A program made the position numbers and the translations under genes. Of a stretch of 64,000 nt of DNA, positions 1 through 7,217 are shown piece by piece. Source of the DNA: Flavobacterium azizsancarii (GTDB lineage Bacteria; Bacteroidota; Bacteroidia; Flavobacteriales; Flavobacteriaceae). The notes beneath the pieces are model-generated. The model made no database searches. It worked only from the letters and a program-made list of their open reading frames with translations, and had not been told where the DNA came from. The stretch's first letter is position 1. Each line of letters starts with the position of its first letter. The DNA lies in the NCBI RefSeq assembly GCF_027980145.1, contig NZ_JAMZNK010000011.1:62001-126000 (forward strand), written 5' to 3'.

Positions 1-459
1 TTTTGATTTTAGGACCAATTTTTCATGTACTTCATTTTCAAAACGAATATTATCGTTTTTAATCAAACGTGTTACTTTATCAGTATAATGAAATAAGAAA
101 CGATCCATAAAAAAGTGAGGAAACCAAATTCTGAAAGCATCACAATTGTTCAGGTTAATACAGTCCAGGATCTCATGTTTAAGTTTTTCAGAAACCCTTT
201 CGTCAGCATCGAGAAATAAAACCCATTCTCCGGTTGCAGATTCAATAGCATGATTTCTTTGATTGCTATAATTGTCAAATTTTCTAAAAATAAGTGTTGC
301 TCCCAGATTTGAAACAATTTCGGCAGTAGCATCGGTACTATTTGAATCTAAAACAATTATTTCGTCAGCAAATTCAACAGATCGAATAGCGTCGGCGATG
401 TAGAATTCTTCATTGTAAGTTAATATAATTACAGATAATTTTTTACCTTCTTTAAACAT
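1..459 (-). CDS. Family 2 glycosyltransferase, N-terminal part
   Basis: This reading frame runs off the left edge, so only the first 153 residues are visible. It opens MFKEGKKLSVIILTYNEE, the standard start of a GT-A glycosyltransferase. A metal- and nucleotide-sugar-binding DxD-type motif, LDADE, lies at residues 83-87. The segment NYSNQRNHAIESATGEW is typical of the WaaE/KdtX-like branch, which adds sugars to lipopolysaccharide core. That substrate is an inference from family resemblance. The start codon at 457-459 is chosen because the conserved beta strand follows within nine codons. Confidence 0.85.
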   Translation of the reverse strand, partial: MFKEGKKLSVIILTYNEEFYIADAIRSVEFADEIIVLDSNSTDATAEIVSNLGATLIFRKFDNYSNQRNHAIESATGEWVLFLDADERVSEKLKHEILDCINLNNCDAFRIWFPHFFMDRFLFHYTDKVTRLIKNDNIRFENEVHEKLVLKSK

Positions 460-572
460 GAGCAGTAGTTTAGAATTCTATTTTTTTTCCTTTTTTCTCT
501 TTCTTCTTTTGATTAAATATTTGGCTTGTAAAAACGATGCAATAGTATACTTTTTTTTCCTGATTTTGAACA

Positions 573-617
573 AAAAAAATCCATTCTTTCTAATAATAAG
601 AAAGAATGGATTTTTTA
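573..617 (-). terminator. Intrinsic terminator after dapD
   Basis: A perfect 12-bp stem (580-591 with 599-610) has a 7-nt loop and is flanked by A-rich and T-rich runs. It sits just beyond the dapD stop on the minus strand. Because both flanks are homopolymeric it could also work on the plus strand. Confidence 0.85.
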
Positions 618-644
618 ATTTTTTTTATGTAAGATTATATCACA

Positions 645-1460
645 TTACACTGCTACATCATATTCGCGAAGTGCGTTATTTAATGAAGTTTTAAGATCTG
701 TAGATGCTTTACGAGTACCAATGATTAAAGCACATGGAACCTGAAATTCACCTGCAGCGAATTTTTTAGTATAACTTCCAGGGATTACAACTGAACGTGC
801 AGGAACAAAACCTTTCATTTCAACAGGTTCGTCACCAGTTACATCGATAATTTTTGTTGAAGCAGTCAAACAAACGTTAGCACCAAGAACAGCTTCTTTA
901 CCAACATGAACTCCTTCTACAACAATACAACGAGAACCAATAAAAGCACCATCTTCAATAATTACCGGAGCAGCCTGCAAAGGTTCTAAAACCCCGCCAA
1001 TACCAACACCACCGCTTAAGTGAACATTTTTACCAATTTGTGCACAACTACCAACAGTTGCCCAAGTGTCAACCATTGTTCCTTCGTCTACATAAGCACC
1101 AATGTTTACATAACTTGGCATCAAAATTACGCCACTTGAAATATAAGCTCCGTAACGTGCAACAGCGTTAGGTACAACACGAATTCCTTTTTCAGCATAT
1201 CCTCTTTTTAGCAACATTTTGTCGTGATATTCGAAAATACCAGATTCCCATGTTTCCATTTTTTGAATTGGGAAATACATTACAACAGCTTTCTTTACCC
1301 ATTCGTTTACTTGCCACTTGTCACCAACCGGTTCAGCACAACGTAATTTTCCTGCATCAACCAATTCGATTACTTCTCTAATGGCATCAGTTGTAGTAGT
1401 TTCTTGTAGTAAAGCTCTGTTTTCCCAAGCTTGTTCAATTATAGTCTGTAAAGAATTCAT
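645..1460 (-). CDS. dapD: Tetrahydrodipicolinate N-succinyltransferase DapD
   Basis: DapD transfers succinyl from succinyl-CoA to tetrahydrodipicolinate in the cytosolic lysine/diaminopimelate pathway. The 271 residues match the family length (about 274 in E. coli). The N-terminal third is helical. From about residue 105 the protein is a left-handed beta helix of hexapeptide repeats, including GSCAQIGKNVHLSGGVGIGG and GSRCIVVEGVHVGKEAVLGA. The gene is monocistronic, with its own terminator. The annotation is secure by family resemblance. Confidence 0.95.
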   Translation of the reverse strand: MNSLQTIIEQAWENRALLQETTTTDAIREVIELVDAGKLRCAEPVGDKWQVNEWVKKAVVMYFPIQKMETWESGIFEYHDKMLLKRGYAEKGIRVVPNAVARYGAYISSGVILMPSYVNIGAYVDEGTMVDTWATVGSCAQIGKNVHLSGGVGIGGVLEPLQAAPVIIEDGAFIGSRCIVVEGVHVGKEAVLGANVCLTASTKIIDVTGDEPVEMKGFVPARSVVIPGSYTKKFAAGEFQVPCALIIGTRKASTDLKTSLNNALREYDVAV

Positions 1461-1753
1461 AAGTTTTAATTTTTGGCAAAGATAACCTATTTGTGCAAAT
1501 GCAAAAAAGTAAAACCTTTTGAAAATGTTACAGAACTAACATTTTGTTTTTAATTTGATAAATAAATTTTTGCTATCATACACAATTTTATGAACATAAA
1601 ACTCCACAAAATGTTTTTTTAATGCCATAATATGACAAAAATCAGGTTTTGGTTTTTTTGTTCTAATTAATTTCGCATCACTAATTTTTTAACACACAAC
1701 AGAGGAAATTAGTATGCATACCATTCCAAAAATAAACATATAAGCAGCAAGAC
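1461..1753. promoter_or_regulatory. Intergenic region with weak promoter-like box
   Basis: This AT-rich spacer separates the divergent dapD and PAS genes. TAATTTCG at 1668-1675 matches the TAnnTTTG -7 consensus at seven of eight positions and points toward the PAS gene. No convincing hairpin or small gene was seen. Confidence 0.35.
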
Positions 1754-2392
1754 ATGAATCAGGAAAATCAGCCTCAGGGACCAAGAACTATTATCGATAA
1801 AGAAGTCTCATGGGACAAAACTCAGGTTATTATGAGTAAAACAAATGCATTTGGTATAATTGAGTATGCCAATGAGAATTTTGTTAATGTTTCAGGATAT
1901 GAAGATTATGAATTAATGGGACAGCCACACAATATTATCCGCCACCCTGATATGCCAAGAGTCATTTTTAAAGTGCTTTGGGAAAATCTTAAAAAAGGAA
2001 AGAACTTTCATGCCATTGTAAAAAATTTAGCGAAGTCAGGAAGATACTATTGGGTAATTACTGATTTTGAAATCTCAGTAGATGAGAACGATGTGATTGT
2101 TAATTATTTTGGAAGAAGACAAGCTGTGCCACAAGAAGTTATAGCATTGCATATCGAACCACTTTATAAAAAATTGCTGCAGATTGAGGCAACAAGCGGA
2201 ATTGAGTTTAGCGAAAAATACCTTATTGGTTTCTTAGAAGAAAGAAAGAGATCTTATGTTGAATATATTAAGGAACTAGTTTTTGAGCATGAAAGAGGGC
2301 AGGCGAAATTTGCTCAATATGAAGAAAAAGTAAATGCAGAAGAAGATGAGGAAGAAGAAAAAAGTTTCTTCAGAAGACTTTTTAATAGATAG
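1754..2392 (+). CDS. Stand-alone Aer-like PAS domain protein
   Basis: This is a 212-residue soluble protein with one PAS domain at about residues 20-130. The stretch NENFVNVSGYEDYELMGQP followed by HNIIRHPDMP is characteristic of the PAS domain of the aerotaxis receptor Aer, which binds FAD. Unlike Aer there is no membrane segment, HAMP or methyl-accepting domain. The C-terminal 80 residues are helical and end in a highly acidic run. A redox or oxygen-sensing adaptor role is inferred only. It has its own terminator and no obvious operon partner. Confidence 0.8.
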   Translation: MNQENQPQGPRTIIDKEVSWDKTQVIMSKTNAFGIIEYANENFVNVSGYEDYELMGQPHNIIRHPDMPRVIFKVLWENLKKGKNFHAIVKNLAKSGRYYWVITDFEISVDENDVIVNYFGRRQAVPQEVIALHIEPLYKKLLQIEATSGIEFSEKYLIGFLEERKRSYVEYIKELVFEHERGQAKFAQYEEKVNAEEDEEEEKSFFRRLFNR

Positions 2393-2427
2393 AGTTTTTT
2401 TTTAAAAGTTTTGAATATTTGGATGAG

Positions 2428-2456
2428 TCCGTTTCGATTTCGAGGCGGATTTTTTT
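2428..2456 (+). terminator. Intrinsic terminator after PAS gene
   Basis: A GC-containing stem (2428-2436 with 2441-2449, two G-U pairs) is followed by a seven-T run. It lies between the PAS gene and the convergent sulfatase-fold gene. Confidence 0.8.
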
Positions 2457-2461
2457 ATGTA

Positions 2462-4330
2462 TTAAAGAGCTAATTTATTATTGGTAGTTCGTTCATTAAA
2501 AGACTGGATATATGCTTTTAGGAATTTTTCATATTCCCTGACTCTCGATTTGTCTTGTTGCATTAGATTGTTTTTTAGTAAAAGGTCTTTTTTCCAATTG
2601 TACAAACCAATAGTTTGATTGTTTGCAAACACCAAATAATAATCATCTTGAATGTAATGATACGTTCCCTGAAGATAATATACAACAAAGTTTTCCGGCG
2701 ATTTGTAGCTTTTTCCAAAACTAACCATTTCAGTTTTTATATTTAGATAATCCAAAATGCTTGGCATAACATCAATTTGCTGAAAGTTTTTTTCGTTTGC
2801 ACCTGTAAACTCGGGATTTGAAGGATCAAAGAATAAAATAGGAATTCTGAATTTTCCAATATTTGTTTTGTCAATATCCAGATCTCCTCCAGAAGAAGTA
2901 TGATCAGCAGAAATCACAAAAAGAGTATTATTGTACCAATTTTGTTTTTTTGCGGTTTTAAAAAATTCTCTTAATGCAAAATCAGTATAAGCGATGCTTT
3001 CCTGAATAGTTGTAGTGACTTTGGGAAGTTTTCCCTTAGATTTTTCTGGTATCGTATAAGGATTGTGCGAAGAAATTGTGAATAGGGAGCTGAAAAAGGG
3101 CTGTTTAAAAGAGGTGAGCTTTGTTGCGTAAAATTGTAAAAATTCTTCGTCAAAAATTCCCCAGGTTCCATCGAAAGCGGCCTTACCATCATATTGATTT
3201 TTACCAAAATAGTGTTCAAAACCTGCAATTTTTGCATATTGATCAAAGTTTTGACTGCCATTAAAAGCACCGTGAAAGAAAGAAGTATTATATCCTTCCT
3301 TCTTAAAAATTTTTGGCAGGCCATTTATTTTGTTCAATGAGAAACTAGATGAAATAAATGAATTATTCATTAAGCTCGGAATACTTGAAAGTAAAGACGG
3401 AACGGCATCTATGGATACTTTTCCGTTTGCAAATGCATTTTTAAAATAATAGGATTTTGTAATCAGGGAATCTAAAAAAGGAGTTTGTCCCCGCTCGATA
3501 TTTTCATTACCAAAACTTTCTAAAATTAAAATAACTACATTTTTTTTAGTTGGAGGTTTGTCTGATTGTAATGAAATAACAGGATTGTAAATTGATTTTA
3601 ATTCTTTTGCATTATAATAATTAACGTTGTCGATATCATCTTTTTTTGCGATCGTTTTTAAAATAGTAAACGGAGTATTTAAGACCAAAGCAGTATTACT
3701 TAAAGCCCCATATTTAATTCCGTCGACAATTTTTATAGATTTCTTTTGAAAACCTCCGCGTCCCATAATCAATAATATAGTTATTGAGATGATAAGAGCA
3801 GTGAATTTTATAAAATAATCACTTTTGGTTAAATGTTTAGTTAGTAGGTTTTTGCTTAGATCAGGTAGTAGTTTCCAAAATAATACACTGATAATTAAGA
3901 AAATAATGCCAATATACCAGAACTCTCTTAAAAATGAAGGGATTAGTCCAAGAACTTCATGTTCCATTCCTTTTGCAGTAATCATTTTATAAGTACTTCT
4001 TCTTCCTGTAAATCGATAATAGATAATATCAATAAAATTGGTTGCAATGAACATCAGATTAACGCAATAAAAACTTATTTTTAACATCAGTTGATAGCGA
4101 GTACTATACTTGAAATTACCGGGAACTATATGGGCAATAATAAACGGAATATTTAAATAACTAATAGCTGTAAAGTCAAATAAAAGACCGCCCAGAAAAG
4201 TTTGAGTCGTAAACGAATCAAATAAATTTAGATTTAAAAAATAGAATAAAAGTCTGGATAATTGGTAAATAGCAACAACTAAAAGAAATCTTTTTAAGAA
4301 CAGAGTAATACATTTTTTATAATTATTCAT
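2462..4330 (-). CDS. LTA synthase/phosphoglycerol transferase-family membrane protein
   Basis: This 622-residue protein belongs to the sulfatase-fold membrane transferases (LtaS, MdoB, EptA-like). About five membrane helices lie in residues 8-190, followed by a catalytic domain outside the membrane from about residue 260. Visible active-site elements are LILESFG (Glu271, metal ligand), FANGKVSID with Ser306 in the region of the nucleophile, ISSHNPY, and ISADHTSSGG near the end. As a Gram-negative it probably does not make lipoteichoic acid, so modification of LPS, lipids or glycans is more likely. The true substrate cannot be told from the sequence. Confidence 0.85.
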   Translation of the reverse strand: MNNYKKCITLFLKRFLLVVAIYQLSRLLFYFLNLNLFDSFTTQTFLGGLLFDFTAISYLNIPFIIAHIVPGNFKYSTRYQLMLKISFYCVNLMFIATNFIDIIYYRFTGRRSTYKMITAKGMEHEVLGLIPSFLREFWYIGIIFLIISVLFWKLLPDLSKNLLTKHLTKSDYFIKFTALIISITILLIMGRGGFQKKSIKIVDGIKYGALSNTALVLNTPFTILKTIAKKDDIDNVNYYNAKELKSIYNPVISLQSDKPPTKKNVVILILESFGNENIERGQTPFLDSLITKSYYFKNAFANGKVSIDAVPSLLSSIPSLMNNSFISSSFSLNKINGLPKIFKKEGYNTSFFHGAFNGSQNFDQYAKIAGFEHYFGKNQYDGKAAFDGTWGIFDEEFLQFYATKLTSFKQPFFSSLFTISSHNPYTIPEKSKGKLPKVTTTIQESIAYTDFALREFFKTAKKQNWYNNTLFVISADHTSSGGDLDIDKTNIGKFRIPILFFDPSNPEFTGANEKNFQQIDVMPSILDYLNIKTEMVSFGKSYKSPENFVVYYLQGTYHYIQDDYYLVFANNQTIGLYNWKKDLLLKNNLMQQDKSRVREYEKFLKAYIQSFNERTTNNKLAL

Positions 4331-4558
4331 GTAAGATTTAAAGTTGTATTTAGGCTTTAAATGATTTGAATAATTAATTTAAAACTGTAATAAAATTCAT
4401 TGTAAAATAACTCGTATTTTTATTGAAAAGATTACCGGAAAAAAATATAATTATGATAAGATAAGACATATTTTTAAATCCTGATTTCAGGCAAAAAAAG
4501 AATAAAGAACCTGTATACTTTTCTTTGAATATTGAAAAATTAAAATGGTTATCTTTGT

Positions 4559-4810
4559 ATTGTAAATGAAAGTATTACGGAAGCGATTAGATTAGAATTT
4601 CAGCCGGAGATAAAAGAAAGAGTACTAAAACTATTAAGTACATTCTCTTCAGATGAATTGAGGATTATTCAGGAAGATTCTGATTTTGAAAAGGATAAAA
4701 GAGAAGTGGAAGATGCATATGCTAAATTGAAAAGTGGCAATACTAAGTTGTATACTTTTGAAGAATTAGATGAAATTTTAGAAAAAACAATTTCAGGATA
4801 TGAAAGTTAG
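4559..4810 (+). CDS. Antitoxin-like small acidic protein, start codon unclear
   Basis: An open frame of about 82 codons encodes a charged helical protein containing EAIRLEFQPEIKERVLKLL and ending TFEELDEILEKTISGYES. This looks like the small acidic proteins that precede RelE/ParE toxins in Bacteroidetes. No ATG, GTG or TTG lies in frame after the upstream TAA. The nearest ATG (4566) is in another frame and stops after nine codons. The protein therefore starts at a rare ATT (4559) or has lost its start by a one-base indel. TATCTTTG just upstream is a good -7 box. The gene overlaps the next one. Confidence 0.5.
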   Translation: MVNESITEAIRLEFQPEIKERVLKLLSTFSSDELRIIQEDSDFEKDKREVEDAYAKLKSGNTKLYTFEELDEILEKTISGYES

Positions 4811-5083
4811 TTTTACTACAGAATTTATGATAACACTTAATGATCAAGTTGCTTATATAGCTAAAGATGAACCAAAAGCTGCGAGAAAATTCAAAAATGA
4901 TTTACTAAAAAAAAACTAAATAAAGATCTTGTAAATCCATTTCATTTTAAAAAATCACTGTATTTTAATCATAATAGCATTAGAGATTACGTCTTTAAAG
5001 GATATGTGGCAGTTTATGAAGTCCATATTGATCTTCAGGCAGTTTCTGTTTTTGCATTCATAAAATACAAAGATTCTCTTTAG
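4800..5083 (+). pseudogene. RelE/ParE-family toxin, frame interrupted
   Basis: The ATG at 4800 overlaps the end of the antitoxin-like frame. It reads MKVSFTTEFMITLNDQVAYI and stops at TAA 4917 after 39 codons. The -1 frame continues at once and encodes the rest of a RelE/ParE-like toxin (HFKKSLYFNHNSIRDYVFKG, ending VSVFAFIKYKDSL). The break lies in a nine-A run (4907-4915) and the zero-frame phase reads A-AAA-AAC. This is either an indel in a homopolymer (pseudogene or sequencing error) or a programmed -1 slip. Full length would be about 94 residues, normal for the family. Confidence 0.65.
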
Positions 5084-5102
5084 TTTTATAGCTTTTCCTC
5101 CC

Positions 5103-5110
5103 TATCTTTG
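5103..5110 (+). promoter_or_regulatory. -7 promoter box for ruvX
   Basis: TATCTTTG matches the TAnnTTTG consensus exactly and lies 14 bp before the ruvX start codon. The leader would be very short, and no Shine-Dalgarno is present. Confidence 0.6.
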
Positions 5111-5124
5111 ACAAAAAATACAAA

Positions 5125-5541
5125 ATGCCAAGAATCCTCTCTATAGATTACGGACAAAAACGTACTGGAATTGCTGTTACTGATGAAATGCAGATCATAG
5201 CATCCGGTCTAACAACGATTCCAACAAATACTTTAATTGATTTTTTAAGGGATTATTTTTTGAAAGAAAAAGTAGAGACGGTTTTAATTGGGGAACCGAA
5301 ACAAATGAACGGAGAGCCATCTGAAAGTGCCTCTGTAATTAAAGGTTTCGTAACTCATTTTTCTAATATTTTTCCGGATATGAAAGTGGTTCGTGTTGAT
5401 GAACGTTTTACTTCAAAAATGGCATTTCAAACGATGATCGATAGCGGATTGAGTAAAAAGAAGCGTCAGGATAAAGGATTAATTGACGAAATTTCGGCAA
5501 CAATTATGCTTCAGGATTATCTTTCTTCAAAACGTTTTTAG
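5125..5541 (+). CDS. ruvX: RuvX/YqgF Holliday junction resolvase-type nuclease
   Basis: This 138-residue RNase H-fold protein is of the YqgF/RuvX family, which is linked to 16S rRNA 5' end processing and Holliday junction resolution. The N terminus RILSIDYGQKRTGIAVTD carries the first catalytic Asp. A conserved VDERFTS segment lies at about residues 90-96, and a final acidic LIDEISA near the end. The length is typical. It is preceded by a near-perfect -7 box and followed by mqo with a separate promoter. Confidence 0.93.
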   Translation: MPRILSIDYGQKRTGIAVTDEMQIIASGLTTIPTNTLIDFLRDYFLKEKVETVLIGEPKQMNGEPSESASVIKGFVTHFSNIFPDMKVVRVDERFTSKMAFQTMIDSGLSKKKRQDKGLIDEISATIMLQDYLSSKRF

Positions 5542-5635
5542 TTTTTTTCTCCTTCCGTCTTATAAAATCCTTTCTTTTTAGTAAAAACATAACTTTTATC
5601 ATGTGTTTTTAGTTTTTTTTTGCAATTATAAAAAG

Positions 5636-5643
5636 TACCTTTG
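5636..5643 (+). promoter_or_regulatory. -7 promoter box for mqo
   Basis: TACCTTTG fits TAnnTTTG and lies 23 bp before the mqo ATG. A T-rich run ending TTTG lies upstream at 13-bp spacing, shorter than the usual 19 or so, so the -33 element is unclear. Confidence 0.55.
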
Positions 5644-5666
5644 CACTTTAAAAACAAATTACTGTT

Positions 5667-7163
5667 ATGCCTGACAATACAATACGTTCCAATAGTGAAG
5701 TAGTGCTTATTGGAGCTGGAATTATGAGCGCAACTCTTGGATTAATTTTAAAAGAGCTGCAACCGGATATAAAAATTGAAATTTACGAAAGATTAGATGT
5801 TGCTGCTGCCGAAAGCTCTGATGCTTGGAACAATGCAGGAACAGGACACTCCGCTTTTTGTGAGCTAAATTACACACCAGAAAAGGCAGATGGTAGTATT
5901 GATCCTAAAAAAGCAATAAGTATTGCAGAATCGTTTGAGATGTCCCGACAGTTCTGGTCCTACTTAGTGCAAGAAAAGAAAGTTCCCTCTCCTGATAATT
6001 TTATTAAAAGTGTTCCTCACATGAGTTTTGTTTGGGGAGAAAAAAACGTAGAATATCTTAAAAAGAGATTCGAAGCATTGCAAAGCAATCCAATTTTTTC
6101 TCAAATGGAATTTAGTTCTGATTTTGAAAAACTTAAAGAATGGATGCCGCTTGTAATGGAAGGCAGAGATGCCAACGAAAAATTAGCAGCAACCCATATG
6201 GAAATTGGTACAGATGTTAATTTTGGTGCCTTAACCAGAAGTATGTTTAATTATTTAGAAAAACTTGACGGTGTTTCTTTATTTTTTAATCATGAGGTAA
6301 AAAAATTAAAACAGCGTGAGGATAAATCTTGGAGAATAAAGATTACTGATTTAACAACTGATAAAACAAGAAAAGCATATACCAAATTTGTATTTATTGG
6401 AGCTGGTGGAGGTTCGTTGCCATTGCTTGAAAAAGCGAATGTTCCTGAAGGAAATGGTTACGGAGGTTTCCCGGTAAGCGGTCAGTGGTTAAAATGTACA
6501 AATCCTGAGGTAATTGCCAAACATCAGGCAAAAGTATACGGAAAAGCAAGTGTTGGAGCACCTCCAATGTCAGTTCCTCATATTGATACCCGTGTAATTG
6601 ATGGCGAAAAAGCTTTGCTTTTTGGGCCTTTCGCAGGATTTTCGACTCGTTTCCTTAAAAATGGTTCTTATTTAGATTTACCATTATCTATAAAAGCAAA
6701 TAATCTAATTCCGATGTTATCAGCGGGATTCCATAATATTCCATTAACAAGATATTTAATTGAGCAGGTTCGTCAATCTCCAAAAGACAGAATGACGGCT
6801 TTACGTGAATATTTGCCAACAGCAAGATCTAAAGACTGGAAACTCGAGAAAGCCGGACAACGTGTTCAGGTGATTAAAAAGGATGAGAAAGAAGGTGGGG
6901 TTTTAGAATTTGGTACAGAAGTTATCAATACGCATGACGGAACATTAGCGGTATTATTAGGAGCTTCTCCCGGAGCATCGACCGCAGTTGCGATTATGGT
7001 TGATTTAATTGGCAGATGTTTTACTGATCAGGCTAAAACACCGGAATGGCAAGCGAAAATGAAAACTATGATTCCTTCTTACGGACAAACTTTAAATGAT
7101 AAACCGGAGCTTTTATCAGAGCTTAGAAAACATACTTCTGAAGTTTTGAAACTAAATAATTAA
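5667..7163 (+). CDS. mqo: Malate:quinone oxidoreductase
   Basis: Mqo oxidises malate to oxaloacetate at the membrane surface and passes electrons to the quinone pool, replacing or supplementing NAD-linked malate dehydrogenase. The 498-residue length is typical. The FAD dinucleotide fold opens VLIGAGIMSATLGLILKEL at residue 13. Characteristic family stretches include WNNAGTGHSAFCELNYTP (near residue 55) and GASPGASTAVAIMVDLI near the C terminus. It has its own promoter and converges on the FUSC gene. It supplies electrons that the cbb3 oxidase downstream could consume. Confidence 0.96.
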   Translation: MPDNTIRSNSEVVLIGAGIMSATLGLILKELQPDIKIEIYERLDVAAAESSDAWNNAGTGHSAFCELNYTPEKADGSIDPKKAISIAESFEMSRQFWSYLVQEKKVPSPDNFIKSVPHMSFVWGEKNVEYLKKRFEALQSNPIFSQMEFSSDFEKLKEWMPLVMEGRDANEKLAATHMEIGTDVNFGALTRSMFNYLEKLDGVSLFFNHEVKKLKQREDKSWRIKITDLTTDKTRKAYTKFVFIGAGGGSLPLLEKANVPEGNGYGGFPVSGQWLKCTNPEVIAKHQAKVYGKASVGAPPMSVPHIDTRVIDGEKALLFGPFAGFSTRFLKNGSYLDLPLSIKANNLIPMLSAGFHNIPLTRYLIEQVRQSPKDRMTALREYLPTARSKDWKLEKAGQRVQVIKKDEKEGGVLEFGTEVINTHDGTLAVLLGASPGASTAVAIMVDLIGRCFTDQAKTPEWQAKMKTMIPSYGQTLNDKPELLSELRKHTSEVLKLNN

Positions 7164-7187
7164 GCTCAGTTTTTATATAAAATAAAT

Positions 7188-7217
7188 ACAAATCCAGATG
7201 AATTAATCTGGATTTGT
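7188..7217. terminator. Bidirectional hairpin between mqo and FUSC gene
   Basis: A perfect 12-bp inverted repeat (7188-7199 with 7206-7217) has a 6-nt loop holding the stop codon of the convergent FUSC gene. T-rich sequence follows on the minus-strand reading. The right arm is coding sequence for the last residues of that protein. Confidence 0.65.
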
